Source of the DNA: Bradyrhizobium sp. B124
GTDB taxonomy: Bacteria > Pseudomonadota > Alphaproteobacteria > Rhizobiales > Xanthobacteraceae
Assembly (NCBI RefSeq): GCF_038967635.1
Contig: NZ_CP152413.1
Coordinates: 6,142,001-6,206,000 of the forward strand
Direction of reading: 5' to 3'
Length of the DNA: 64,000 bases
The translations under genes were made by a program, and so were the position numbers. Below are positions 31,755 to 40,316 of the stretch, piece by piece. The notes beneath the pieces were generated by a model, which saw nothing but the letters and a program-made list of their open reading frames with translations, was not told the origin of the DNA and searched no databases. Position 1 is the stretch's first letter. Every line of letters starts with the position of its first letter.

Positions 31755-32558
31755 ATGGCGGAGCCTGCGTTGTCTGGACCTGATGCCGGATGGGCGGTGC
31801 GCCTGCGCGGCGTCACCAAGACCTATGACAGCGGGGTGATGGCGCTCGGGCCGCTGGACCTCGACGTGAGACGCGGCGAGTTCGTCTCGCTGCTCGGGCC
31901 CTCCGGTTGCGGCAAGTCCACCGCGCTGCGCCTCATTGCGGGGCTTGCCACCCCAAGCGCCGGCACGGTCGAGCTCTCACATCAAGGCGCCGAGCAGCGC
32001 GGCAGCCACAGAGTAGGCTTTGTGTTTCAGGAGCCGACGCTGATGCCGTGGGCCAATGTGCGCGACAATGTCCGCCTGCCGCTGAAGCTCGCCCGCGCGC
32101 CGGCGACTGACGCCGATGCGCGCATCGATGCGGCGCTCGATCAGGTCGGGCTGGCGGAGTTCGCGACCGCCTATCCGCGCGAATTGTCCGGCGGCATGAA
32201 GATGCGGGTGTCGCTGGCGCGCGCGCTGGTCACCGATCCCGATATCCTGCTGATGGACGAGCCGTTCGCGGCGCTCGACGAGATCACGCGCTTTCGCCTC
32301 AACAACGACCTGCTGTCGCTGTGGCGCAATTTGCACAAGACCGTCATTTTCGTGACGCACTCGGTGTTCGAGTCGGCCTATCTCTCGCAGCGCGTGATCG
32401 TGATGACGGCGCGCCCGGGCCGGATCGGCGCCGAGTTTCGCATCACCTCGCCCGAGCCGCGCGGCGAGGAGTTCCGCACCTCGGCCGAATATGCCGCGTT
32501 CTGCCGCGAGATCTCGGCCGCGCTGGCGCCGTCTTATGCAGGGCAGGCGGGCGCATGA
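31755..32558 (+). CDS. ABC transporter ATP-binding protein (nitrate/taurine/thiamine-precursor type)
   Basis: 267 residues with Walker A GPSGCGKST, Q-loop FVFQEPTLMPW, signature LSGGMKMRVSLARAL, Walker B ILLMDEPFAALDE and the H-loop VTHS. It powers import with the permease that follows; their genes overlap by ATGA at 32555-32558. It lies 17 bases after the binding-protein gene. Confidence 0.95.
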   Translation: MAEPALSGPDAGWAVRLRGVTKTYDSGVMALGPLDLDVRRGEFVSLLGPSGCGKSTALRLIAGLATPSAGTVELSHQGAEQRGSHRVGFVFQEPTLMPWANVRDNVRLPLKLARAPATDADARIDAALDQVGLAEFATAYPRELSGGMKMRVSLARALVTDPDILLMDEPFAALDEITRFRLNNDLLSLWRNLHKTVIFVTHSVFESAYLSQRVIVMTARPGRIGAEFRITSPEPRGEEFRTSAEYAAFCREISAALAPSYAGQAGA

Positions 32559-33343
32559 AGTCTCCACAGGATCTCGTCCGCTTTCTGCTTCCGCTTGCGG
32601 TGTTCGCCGCGGGCCTTGTGCTCTGGGAAGCGATCGTCCGCGGCTATGGCATCCAGCCCTATGTGCTGCCGAGCCCGCTATTGGTGCTGAAGACGCTGGT
32701 TGCGGACTGGCCGGTGCTGTCGCAATCGCTCGGCGTCACATTGCTGACCACGCTCGAAGGCTTCGCCGCCGCCGCGATCGGCGGCGTCGTGCTGGCGCTG
32801 CTGTTCAACCAGTCGAAATGGCTGGAATATTCCCTGTTCCCTTACGCGGTGGTGCTGCAGGTCACGCCTGTGATCGCGATCGCGCCGCTGCTCCTGATCT
32901 ATCTGCAGCAGCAGACCGCCGTGATCGTCTGCGCGTGGATCGTGGCGTTCTTTCCGGTACTGTCGAACACCACGCTCGGCCTCAACTCGGTCGATCGCAA
33001 CCTCGCCGGATTGTTTCAACTTTATGGCGCATCACGGCTGCAGACGCTGCTGTTGCTGAAGCTGCCCGCGGCGCTGCCCTATATCCTCGGCGGCCTGCGC
33101 ATTGCCGGCGGTCTGTCGCTGATCGGCGCTGTGGTCGCGGAGATCGCGGCGGGCAGCGCCGGCGCCGGCTCGGGCCTTGCCTTCCGGATCGCTGAATCGG
33201 GCTACCGGCTGAATATTCCCCGCATGTTCGCAGCACTTCTGCTGCTATCGCTGGCCGGGATTGTCATCTATGGGGTGCTGGCGTTAGTTTCGCACCTTCT
33301 GTTGCGGCGTTGGCATGAAAGCGCGTTAGGAAAGGACAATTGA
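32555..33343 (+). CDS. ABC transporter permease
   Basis: 262 residues starting MKSPQDLVRFLLPL, six expected membrane helices. The cytoplasmic EAA loop is seen as LYGASRLQTLLLLKLPAALPYILGGL. The start at 32555 is fixed by ATGA overlap with the ATPase; upstream in-frame sequence is shadow of that gene. Its TGA overlaps the next gene's ATG as TGATG, so expression continues into the dehydrogenase. Confidence 0.93.
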   Translation: MKSPQDLVRFLLPLAVFAAGLVLWEAIVRGYGIQPYVLPSPLLVLKTLVADWPVLSQSLGVTLLTTLEGFAAAAIGGVVLALLFNQSKWLEYSLFPYAVVLQVTPVIAIAPLLLIYLQQQTAVIVCAWIVAFFPVLSNTTLGLNSVDRNLAGLFQLYGASRLQTLLLLKLPAALPYILGGLRIAGGLSLIGAVVAEIAAGSAGAGSGLAFRIAESGYRLNIPRMFAALLLLSLAGIVIYGVLALVSHLLLRRWHESALGKDN

Positions 33344-34326
33344 TGGCCCCGATTTCTTCCGAAAAGATCGATCTCCTGATCTATGGACCGATCCGGCCAA
33401 TCCTCGAAAACGGCTTCTCCGATCAATACGTGCTGCACCGGGCCGAGAGCCGCGGCGACCTCGAGCGCCTGACTCCCGACACCATGGCCAAGATCCGCGG
33501 CATCGCCGTCACCTATCACACGATGGCGACCGACAAGACCGCGATGGCGATGTTTCCAAAGCTCGAGATCGTCGGCAGCTTCGGCGTCGGCTACGACCAC
33601 GTCGATTCCGCCTATGCGCGGGATCACAATATCGTGGTCACCAATACGCCCGACGTGCTGACCGAGGAGGTCGCCGACGTCGCGATGGGCCTGTTGATCG
33701 CGACGCTGCGCGAATTCGTCAAGGCCGACCGCTATGTACGTTCCGGCCTGTGGCAGACCCAGAACTATCCGCTCAGCGTTGGCTCCTTGCGCGACCGCAA
33801 GATCGGCATCGTCGGCATGGGCCGGATCGGCCAGGCGATCGGGCGCAGGCTCGAGGCCTCGCGCGTGCCGGTGTCCTATCACTCGCGCAATCCGTCCAAG
33901 GACGTCGCCTACAAGCACTATCCCGATCTGATCGAGATGGCGAAGGCGGTCGATACCCTGATCGTCATCGTGCCGGGCGGCGCCTCGACGGCGAAGATGA
34001 TCAACGCCGACGTCCTGAAGGCGCTCGGCCCGCGCGGCGTGCTGATCAATGTCGCGCGCGGCTCGGTGGTCGACGAGCCGGCGCTGGTCGCGGCGCTGAA
34101 ATCCGGCACCATCCTGGCCGCCGGTCTCGACGTGTTCGCAGCCGAGCCGAACGTGCCGGACGAATTGAAGGCGATGCAGAACGTCGTGCTGCTGCCGCAT
34201 ATCGGCTCGGCCTCGGTGGTGACGCGCAATGCGATGGACCAGCTCGTGGTCGACAACATCACGAACTGGTTCGCCGGCAAGCCGCCGCTGACGCCGGTTG
34301 CGGAAACGCCGGTGAAGGGCCGCTGA
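33343..34326 (+). CDS. D-isomer-specific 2-hydroxyacid dehydrogenase
   Basis: 327 residues. Rossmann motif GIVGMGRIGQAIGRRL, catalytic Arg and Glu regions (NVARGSVVDEPAL; LDVFAAEPNVP) and catalytic His in LLPHIGSAS. Members reduce glyoxylate, hydroxypyruvate or other 2-oxoacids with NAD(P)H. The ATG at 33343 shares one base with the permease stop, so it is translationally coupled to the importer. That suggests the imported compound or its product is a 2-oxo- or 2-hydroxyacid, but this is inference. Confidence 0.93.
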   Translation: MAPISSEKIDLLIYGPIRPILENGFSDQYVLHRAESRGDLERLTPDTMAKIRGIAVTYHTMATDKTAMAMFPKLEIVGSFGVGYDHVDSAYARDHNIVVTNTPDVLTEEVADVAMGLLIATLREFVKADRYVRSGLWQTQNYPLSVGSLRDRKIGIVGMGRIGQAIGRRLEASRVPVSYHSRNPSKDVAYKHYPDLIEMAKAVDTLIVIVPGGASTAKMINADVLKALGPRGVLINVARGSVVDEPALVAALKSGTILAAGLDVFAAEPNVPDELKAMQNVVLLPHIGSASVVTRNAMDQLVVDNITNWFAGKPPLTPVAETPVKGR

Positions 34327-35021
34327 TGTCATTGTCCCGCTTCAGCGTCGTGCTGCTTATGCTGCTGGCCGCGTGCGGTCCGGCCGCCGCGCAGGACGCC
34401 TCGACGTTGAAGAAGGACATGATCGGGCAGTGGGAGCTCGCCACCACCGAGCGCAGCAAGACCTGCGTCGTGACGCTGAAGAGCGATGCGACGCCGCAAG
34501 GTTTCAAGCTCGAGCTCGAGCCGGCCTGCGCCGCCGCGCTGCCTTTCACCAAGGACATCACGGGCTGGAGCATCAAGGGCCTCGGCGACATCGTGCGGCT
34601 GCAGAATGCGGCCGGCGACGCCGTGATCGATTTCACCGAGGTCGAGACCGGCATCTTCGAGGGCATGCGCACCAATGAGGGCGTCTACATCCTGCAAAAC
34701 CTCGCCGCTGCCCGCGCGCTCGCCAAGTCGATGGACCAGATGATCGGCGACTGGTCGATGGTCCGCGGCAACGGCCAGGCGATCTGCGCCCTGGTGCTGA
34801 CCAACACCGACGCCGGCAACGACAATTTCCAGCTGTTCCTGAAAGGCAAATGCGATCCCGCGGTCGCAGCCTTCAACCCGACGCTGTGGCGGCTCGACCA
34901 CGGCCAGATGATCCTGATGTCGCCCAAGGGCGAGACCTGGCAGTTCGAGGCCGACGACAACGCCCAGTGGCGCCGCGTCCCCGACAGCGCCGACCCGCTG
35001 ATCATGCTGCGGGAGCAGTGA
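34326..35021 (+). CDS. Secreted tandem AprI/Inh-like (metalloprotease inhibitor family) protein
   Basis: 231 residues with a short signal sequence ending in AACGPAAAQ; the AAC could be a lipobox. Two similar beta-barrel units follow (about 35-110 and 135-225). Each starts with G-x-W plus a polar strand, then C-x-V-x-L or C-A-L-V-L, then a second Cys and W-x-x-D/K. This is the pattern of the Inh domain of serralysin inhibitors. The ATG overlaps the preceding stop (TGATG). No protease gene is nearby, so inhibitor activity is uncertain. Confidence 0.75.
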   Translation: MSLSRFSVVLLMLLAACGPAAAQDASTLKKDMIGQWELATTERSKTCVVTLKSDATPQGFKLELEPACAAALPFTKDITGWSIKGLGDIVRLQNAAGDAVIDFTEVETGIFEGMRTNEGVYILQNLAAARALAKSMDQMIGDWSMVRGNGQAICALVLTNTDAGNDNFQLFLKGKCDPAVAAFNPTLWRLDHGQMILMSPKGETWQFEADDNAQWRRVPDSADPLIMLREQ

Positions 35022-35044
35022 GAGACGGCGTTCCGCCCCCTGTC

Positions 35045-35124
35045 GTAGCCCGCATGAACGCAAGCGACATGCGGGACTTCTCGTAAGGTCTGTCCCCGGG
35101 TATCGCTCCGCTCACCCGGGCTAC
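35045..35124. repeat. Intergenic palindromic repeat, family C copy 3 (degenerate)
   Basis: GTAGCCCGCATGAACGCAAG on the left; CGCTCCGCTCACCCGGGCTAC-type right arm. Only the outer arms still pair well. It follows the Inh-domain gene by 23 bases. Confidence 0.65.
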
Positions 35125-35272
35125 GATGGGGCGGTACGATCTGCTTCTCGCCGGCACCTCCAAAAATAATTCCCTTTTCCTTGTCGATCCGGCATGCCCC
35201 GGATCGTCGTTCCCCATAGCGAGCCGGTTTTGCGGCGATGACCGTCGCTTCTCGCCCAACAGGAGTTTTCCG

Positions 35273-35668
35273 ATGCGGTTCATGTATATCGTCACCTCCG
35301 CCCAGCCCCCGCGCCCGCCGACGCCGGCCCTGATGGAGGCGATGGGCAAGCTCGCCGAGCGGGAGATCAAGGCCGGCCGCATGATCGACACCGGCGGGTT
35401 GCTGCCGGTGGCGATGGGTGCCCAGGTCCGCATCACCGACGGCAAGCTCAACGTCATCGACGGGCCGTTCGTCGAGGCCAAGGAGATGATCGGCGGCTAC
35501 GCGATCTTCGAGCTCCGCAACAAGGAAGAGGCGGTGGCCGCCGCGGTGGAGTTCATGCAGCTGCACAAGGAGCATATGCCCGGTTGGGACGGCACCTGCG
35601 AGGTGCGCCCCTTCGCCACCCCGGGCGTCGACGGCGCCTGCCAGGTCGATGTGTCCGCCATCGCCTGA
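35273..35668 (+). CDS. DGPF-domain (YCII-related) protein
   Basis: 131 residues beginning MRFMYIVTSAQPPRPPTPAL, with AGGAG upstream of the ATG. The hallmark DGPF is at residues 63-66 (VIDGPFVEAKEMIGGYAIF). In many bacteria such proteins are encoded beside ECF42-type sigma factors with long C-terminal extensions, exactly as here (35756-37039). Their biochemical role is unclear; they are presumed outputs or modulators of the sigma factor. Confidence 0.9.
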   Translation: MRFMYIVTSAQPPRPPTPALMEAMGKLAEREIKAGRMIDTGGLLPVAMGAQVRITDGKLNVIDGPFVEAKEMIGGYAIFELRNKEEAVAAAVEFMQLHKEHMPGWDGTCEVRPFATPGVDGACQVDVSAIA

Positions 35669-35683
35669 TGCGCCGCGGACAGG

Positions 35684-35740
35684 GCGCGTTCACGCGAGGC
35701 GGCCTCCGGTTCGCGTGAGGAAAGCGCGTCCAGACGGCAA
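35684..35740. repeat. Intergenic repeat, family G copy 2 (decayed)
   Basis: GCGCGTTCACGCGAGGCGGC followed by CCGGTTCGCGTGAGGAAAGC; aligns with the left half of 15541-15642. It lacks the hairpin half. It lies between the DGPF gene and its sigma factor. Confidence 0.55.
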
Positions 35741-35755
35741 CCCAGGTCGGCGGCG

Positions 35756-37039
35756 ATGACGGCCGCCGACATCCAGGCGACGATCCTTGCGGTGTGGCGC
35801 ATCGAGCAGCCGCGGCTGATCACCAGCCTGTCGCGGATGCTGCGCGATGTGCCGCTTGCCGAGGACCTGACGCAGGAAGCGCTGATCGCGGCGTTCGAGC
35901 ACTGGCCGCTCGGTGGCGTGCCGGAGAAGCCGGGTGCGTGGCTGATGGCGACCGCCAAGCGGCGTGCGCTCGATCATATCAGGCGCAACCGCATGCGAAC
36001 CGAAAAGCACGGCATGCTGGCGCATGATCTGGTGCGGGAGCAGGAGACCATGCCCGATTTCGATTCCGCGCTCGACGACGACATCGGCGACGAACTGCTG
36101 AGGCTGATCTTCACCGCCTGCCATCCGCTGCTGTCGCGCGAGGCCCGCGCCGCGCTGGCGCTTCGGATGATCTGCGGTCTCACCACCGAGGAGATCGCGC
36201 GCGCCTTCCTGCAGGCGGAGGCGACCATCGCCCAGCGTATCGTGCGCGCCAAGCGCACGCTGTCGGAGTCAGGTCTTGCCTACGAGACGCCGCGTGGCGA
36301 GGCGCTGTCGGAGCGGCTCGCCTCGGTGCTCGAGGTCGCCTACCTGATCTTCAACGAGGGCTATACCGCGGCGAGCGGCGACGAATGGCTGCGGCCGCAG
36401 CTCTGCAACGAGGCGCTGCGCATCGGCCGCGTGCTGACTTCGATCGCGCCGCACGAGCCGGAGGCGCACGGCCTGCTGGCGCTGATGGAGTTCAACGGCT
36501 CGCGGATGGCGGCGCGCACCGATGCGGCCGGCGAGCCGATCCTGTTGATGGACCAGAACCGCGCGCTGTGGGACCGCCTGCAGATCCGCCGCGGGCAACT
36601 GGCGCTGGCGCGTGCCCGCGAGCTCGGCGGCGCCGGCGGCTTCTACGCGCTGCAGGCCGCGATCGCCGCCTGCCACGCCGAGGCCGATACGCCTGACGCG
36701 ACGGACTGGCGCCGCATCGCCGCGCTCTACGGCGACCTCGCCGCGCTGCTGGATTCGCCGGTGATCGAACTCAACCGTGCGGTCGCGATCGGCATGGCCG
36801 AAGGGCCGCTGGCGGCGCTTGCGATCGTCGACGGTCTCGCGGACGAGCCGGCGCTGAAAGCCTATCATCTGCTGCCGAGCGTGCGCGGCGATCTGCTGCA
36901 CCGGCTGAGCCGCTTCGCGGAGGCACACACCGCGTTCGAGGCCGCCGCCGCATTGGCCGGCAACGCGCGCGAGCGCGAGTTGCTCAAGCGGCGCGCCGCG
37001 GTCGCGGCACGCGCCGCGCAGGATCACGACGGCCGTTGA
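35756..37039 (+). CDS. ECF RNA polymerase sigma factor with long C-terminal extension (ECF42-like)
   Basis: 427 residues. The sigma-2 region (RLITSLSRMLRDVPLAEDLTQEALIAAFEHWP, DHIRRNRMR) and sigma-4 helix-turn-helix (LTTEEIARAFLQAEATIAQRIVRAK) occupy the first 170 residues. The remaining 250 form a helical, TPR-like extension with YLIFNEGYTAASGDEWLRPQ and PVIELNRAVAIGMAEGPLAAL, conserved in ECF42. No anti-sigma gene is present, as is usual for this group, where the extension itself controls activity. The partner DGPF gene is 87 bases upstream. Inducing signal unknown. Confidence 0.93.
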   Translation: MTAADIQATILAVWRIEQPRLITSLSRMLRDVPLAEDLTQEALIAAFEHWPLGGVPEKPGAWLMATAKRRALDHIRRNRMRTEKHGMLAHDLVREQETMPDFDSALDDDIGDELLRLIFTACHPLLSREARAALALRMICGLTTEEIARAFLQAEATIAQRIVRAKRTLSESGLAYETPRGEALSERLASVLEVAYLIFNEGYTAASGDEWLRPQLCNEALRIGRVLTSIAPHEPEAHGLLALMEFNGSRMAARTDAAGEPILLMDQNRALWDRLQIRRGQLALARARELGGAGGFYALQAAIAACHAEADTPDATDWRRIAALYGDLAALLDSPVIELNRAVAIGMAEGPLAALAIVDGLADEPALKAYHLLPSVRGDLLHRLSRFAEAHTAFEAAAALAGNARERELLKRRAAVAARAAQDHDGR

Positions 37040-37109
37040 ATGGCTTCGCGATTTCGACGCAAAGCGCCGGCATGTTCGCCGAATCGCAATGCGTCAGGGA
37101 ACCGCGACC

Positions 37110-37487
37110 ATGACGAAACGATCCGTGCTGGCGATCGGGCTCGACCCCACCTTCGTCGATCTGTCCGTCATGCCGCAATTCACGCCCGAGCTCGTGCGAA
37201 GCTACATCGACGCGCAGATCGAGGGCCTGCGGATGCTTGGCTACGATGTCGAAAGCTGTCTCATCGACCTCGGCGATACGGCCGAAGCGGTGACGGCGGC
37301 GGCCCTCAGCGCGCGCCGCTACGATTGCGTCGTGATCGGTGCCGGGTTGCGCGAGCCGCCGGAGCGGCTGCTGCTGTTCGAGACGATCCTCAATCTGGTG
37401 CACCGGCTCGCGCCTGGTGCCGCCATCTGCTTCAACACCAACCCAGCCGACACCACTGCTGCCGTGCAGCGCTGGGTCAAGCCTTAG
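37110..37487 (+). CDS. Hypothetical protein, Rossmann-like
   Basis: 125 residues from the ATG at 37110 with AGGGA upstream. Alternating beta/alpha pattern (SVLAIGLDPTFVD; YIDAQIEGLRMLGYDVESCL; YDCVVIGAGLREPPERL; APGAAICFNTNPADT) suggests a small nucleotide-binding-like or flavodoxin-like fold. No catalytic motif identified. It follows the sigma factor by 70 bases on the same strand and might be under its control. Function unknown. Confidence 0.7.
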   Translation: MTKRSVLAIGLDPTFVDLSVMPQFTPELVRSYIDAQIEGLRMLGYDVESCLIDLGDTAEAVTAAALSARRYDCVVIGAGLREPPERLLLFETILNLVHRLAPGAAICFNTNPADTTAAVQRWVKP

Positions 37488-37564
37488 CGCCCGGCGCGGC
37501 AGGTTGACACGAGGTCCGGGCCCACCACGAAGGCCCGGCGGTTGTTGCCAGCCCCAACCTATCT

Positions 37565-38638
37565 ATGACAACATTCAAAATTCTGAATTGTCATGGTTTT
37601 TGGGACCCTATGCCGCGTCGCAAATATACCTGGGAGAAGCTCACGGATGCACAGTTGCTCGAGCAACGCCTCAGCAGTCTGAGGGTTGCGGTCGAAGGCA
37701 CCTGGCTCGCGGATTGTGTCAGCACGCTCTACGAAGAGCTCGAAGAGCGGGGGATACGGCTGCGGCCGCACGCATGGATCTCGAGCGAATGGTTTAGCCC
37801 GGCCGATGTGCCCGGCATCGCCATTCCGTTCTATCTCGCCCATCCGCGCCTGATGAAGCTCGAGAAGAAGATGATGCTCGACGTCGAGGGCGCCTCGTGG
37901 TCCGAGTGCATGGCCATTCTCCGCCACGAGGCGGGGCACGCCATCCAGCACGGCTACCAGCTGCAGCGCCGCCGGCGCTGGCAGCAGCTGTTCGGTCCAT
38001 CGTCGCAACACTATCCGCGCTACTACCGGCCCAATCCGGCCAGCCGCAATTATGTCCAGCATCTCAGGCTCTGGTACGCGCAGAGCCATCCGGACGAGGA
38101 TTTCGCCGAGACCTTCGCGGTGTGGCTGCGGCCGCGCTCGAACTGGCGGACGCGCTATGCCGGCTGGCCGGCGCTGAAGAAGCTCGAATATGTCGACGAG
38201 CTGATGGGCGAGATCGCCGGCGAGCGGCCGCTGCTGACGACGCGCGAGCGGGTCGATCCGCTGCATACGCTGAAGCAGACGCTCGGCGAGCACTACAAGA
38301 AGAAGCAGGCGTTCTACGCCTTCACGCCGCCGAAGACCTACGACCGCGATCTGTCCAGGCTGTTCTCTGCCGATCCGCGGCATCACCGGCATCCGCCGGC
38401 TGCGTCCTTCATCAGGCGGCACCGCGCCCAGATCAGGCAGCTGGTCGCGCGGTGGACGGGCGAGAACCAGTTGACGCTCGATGCCGTGCTCGATGACATG
38501 ATCTTGCGCTGCCGCGAGCTCAATCTGCGTGCCGTCGGCCCCGAGCAGAAGCTGGTGACCAATTTCACCATCCTGCTGACAGCCAAGACCATGCACGCGC
38601 TGTTCGGCCCGTCGCGCCGCAAATGGATCGCGCTATGA
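37565..38638 (+). CDS. Putative zinc metallopeptidase coupled to an ATP-grasp ligase
   Basis: 357 residues. The zincin motif HEAGH (121-125) lies in SECMAILRHEAGHAIQHGY, and a downstream glutamate in DEDFAETFAVW (Glu182) could be the third ligand. This arrangement fits the uncharacterised putative zinc-binding metallopeptidase family (Peptidase_Mx-like). No signal peptide, so cytoplasmic. The stop overlaps the ATG of an ATP-grasp gene (ATGA), so both are made together. ATG at 37565 or the in-frame ATG at 37610 could be the start. Substrate unknown; processing of a peptide made or modified by the ligase is one hypothesis. Confidence 0.82.
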   Translation: MTTFKILNCHGFWDPMPRRKYTWEKLTDAQLLEQRLSSLRVAVEGTWLADCVSTLYEELEERGIRLRPHAWISSEWFSPADVPGIAIPFYLAHPRLMKLEKKMMLDVEGASWSECMAILRHEAGHAIQHGYQLQRRRRWQQLFGPSSQHYPRYYRPNPASRNYVQHLRLWYAQSHPDEDFAETFAVWLRPRSNWRTRYAGWPALKKLEYVDELMGEIAGERPLLTTRERVDPLHTLKQTLGEHYKKKQAFYAFTPPKTYDRDLSRLFSADPRHHRHPPAASFIRRHRAQIRQLVARWTGENQLTLDAVLDDMILRCRELNLRAVGPEQKLVTNFTILLTAKTMHALFGPSRRKWIAL

Positions 38639-39669
38639 AACACTTTCGCATTCTGGTGCTGATGCACCCGGACTGTGTGCCGCCGGACTCCAGCGACGGA
38701 TACTCGGCGCGGGAAATCAACGAGTGGAAAACCGAATACGACGTGGTGAGTACCCTGCGCGCGGCCGGCCATGAAGTGCGTCCGCTCGGCGTGCAGGAGG
38801 AAATCAAGCCGGTGCGCGACGAGATCGAGGGCTTCAAGCCGCACGTGGTGTTCACGCTGCTGGAGGAGTTTCACTACGACGTCGTGTATGACCAGCACAT
38901 CGCGAGCTATCTCGAGCTGATGAAGATCCCCTATACCGGGTGCAATCCGCGCGGCCTGATCCTGGCGCGCGGCAAGGATCTGTCCAAGACGCTGGTGCAT
39001 CACCGCCGCATCCCGGTGCCGGCCTTCGCCGTGTTCCCGATGCGCCGCAAGGTCAAGCGGCCGCCGCGGCTAGCGCTGCCGCTGATCGTCAAGAGCCTGA
39101 GCAGCGATGGATCGCTCGGTATCTCGCAGGCGTCGATCGTCGATACCGACGAGAAGCTCGCGGAGCGAGTCGCCTTCATCCATGAGCGGATCGGAACGGC
39201 CGCGATCGCCGAGCAGTTCATCGAGGGACGCGAGCTCTATGTCGGCGTGATCGGCAACAACAGGCTGCGGGTCCTGCCGGTTTGGGAATTGAAGTTCGGC
39301 AGCATGGGCGGCCCCGCCGCACGCCAGATCGCCACCGAGAAGGTCAAGCACGATACCAGCTACCAGGAGCGCATCGGAATTGCGGACGGGCCGGCGGAGG
39401 ACCTTACGCCGGAACTATCAGCGCATATTCAACGGCTGGCGAAGCGGATCTACCGGACCTTGGGGCTCGACGGCTACGCGCGCATCGACTTCCGCCTGTC
39501 CACCAACGGCGTTCCGTATTTCATTGAAGCCAATCCCAATCCCGAAATCGCCAAGAGCCAGGAGTTCGCGACAGCCGCCGGGCATGACGGACTGGACTAC
39601 CCGGTTCTGTTGAATCGCATTGTGGCGCTCGGGATCAGCCGCGCCAAGGCCGGCGTATCCCTGGGCTGA
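38635..39669 (+). CDS. ATP-grasp ligase, D-Ala-D-Ala ligase-like
   Basis: 344 residues. N-terminal MKHFRILVLMHPDCVPPDSS domain, then the ATP-grasp core: PLIVKSLSSDGSLGISQASI (adenine lysine and glycine loop), AEQFIEGRELYVGVIGNNRL, and the Mg-binding end GYARIDFRLSTNGVPYFIEANPNPEI. Resembles D-alanine ligase-type enzymes but is not Ddl itself: no cell-wall neighbours, and it has a distinctive N-terminus. The chosen start overlaps the metallopeptidase stop; an ATG 12 bases upstream is less likely. Probably forms an amide bond in an unknown peptide-like product. Confidence 0.85.
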   Translation: MKHFRILVLMHPDCVPPDSSDGYSAREINEWKTEYDVVSTLRAAGHEVRPLGVQEEIKPVRDEIEGFKPHVVFTLLEEFHYDVVYDQHIASYLELMKIPYTGCNPRGLILARGKDLSKTLVHHRRIPVPAFAVFPMRRKVKRPPRLALPLIVKSLSSDGSLGISQASIVDTDEKLAERVAFIHERIGTAAIAEQFIEGRELYVGVIGNNRLRVLPVWELKFGSMGGPAARQIATEKVKHDTSYQERIGIADGPAEDLTPELSAHIQRLAKRIYRTLGLDGYARIDFRLSTNGVPYFIEANPNPEIAKSQEFATAAGHDGLDYPVLLNRIVALGISRAKAGVSLG

Positions 39670-39679
39670 AACGAAGCGG

Positions 39680-39952
39680 TTAGAGGCTGCGCTGCAGCGC
39701 GTGGCGTCGCGCGTCCCTGGGGATGAACATCGCAAACGTTTCCCTAACGCGCGCCGCCGGCGTCGCGGCGGCAGTGGCTGTGGGAGCGGGTGCCGCCTCC
39801 GGACGAAACGCATCCGGTTCCGGCCAGCGCCGTGCAATCACGTCGCTCACGGCAGTCGCCCTGAGCAAGCCGTCGCTGCGGCAGGCATCGTAGACGTACA
39901 AAACGGCAAGAAAAATCGATACGACAACAAGGATCGTCTTGAAAATCGGCAT
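39680..39952 (-). CDS. Small single-pass membrane protein
   Basis: 90 residues starting MPIFKTILVVVSIFLAVLYV: one N-terminal membrane helix, then an Ala/Pro/Thr-rich segment (PEAAPAPTATAAATPAARV) and a basic C-terminus. Faces the ATP-grasp gene convergently with 10 bases between stops. Function unknown. Confidence 0.6.
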   Translation of the reverse strand: MPIFKTILVVVSIFLAVLYVYDACRSDGLLRATAVSDVIARRWPEPDAFRPEAAPAPTATAAATPAARVRETFAMFIPRDARRHALQRSL

Positions 39953-40172
39953 TGTGATTGCGCCTTCTTGATTGAGGCGAACAATGCCCGGTCACGGTGA
40001 ACCGCGCGTTTAGCGCGCCGGCCGATCGGCCGATACGGTTCCCAACTCATGAACGGGCTTGCGTAAACGGCTCGCTTACCAACGCCTTCAAGGTTGCGGC
40101 AACCAGCTTTCCTCACCGGCGGGAAAGAAGTCTCTGGCATCAAGAGACCAACAAGAAGACTGAGGAGGCACC

Positions 40173-40286
40173 ATGTTCGTCGCCATTCGAGTCATGATCC
40201 TGATCGCCAGTGCTTACGCCGGCTCGGCCGTCGCGGAGATGCAGTTCGCGCCGCTGCCGAGCCTTGCGGCGTCGTCCGCGCCGTAG
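40173..40286 (+). CDS. 37-residue putative secreted peptide
   Basis: MFVAIRVMILIASAYAGSAV plus 17 residues ending SSAP. A hydrophobic N-terminal segment with a possible AYA/AVA cleavage site. GAGGAGG lies 4 bases before the ATG, a very strong ribosome-binding site. No domain. Translation is plausible but unproven. Confidence 0.45.
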   Translation: MFVAIRVMILIASAYAGSAVAEMQFAPLPSLAASSAP

Positions 40287-40316
40287 CACCGGCAACCGAC
40301 GCAGTGCCCCGGCGCT

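Noticed and set aside
34326..35021. Riboswitch or tRNA genes in the intergenic regions
   Set aside because: No cloverleaf, T-arm GGTTCRA pattern or known riboswitch core was found by eye in any gap.
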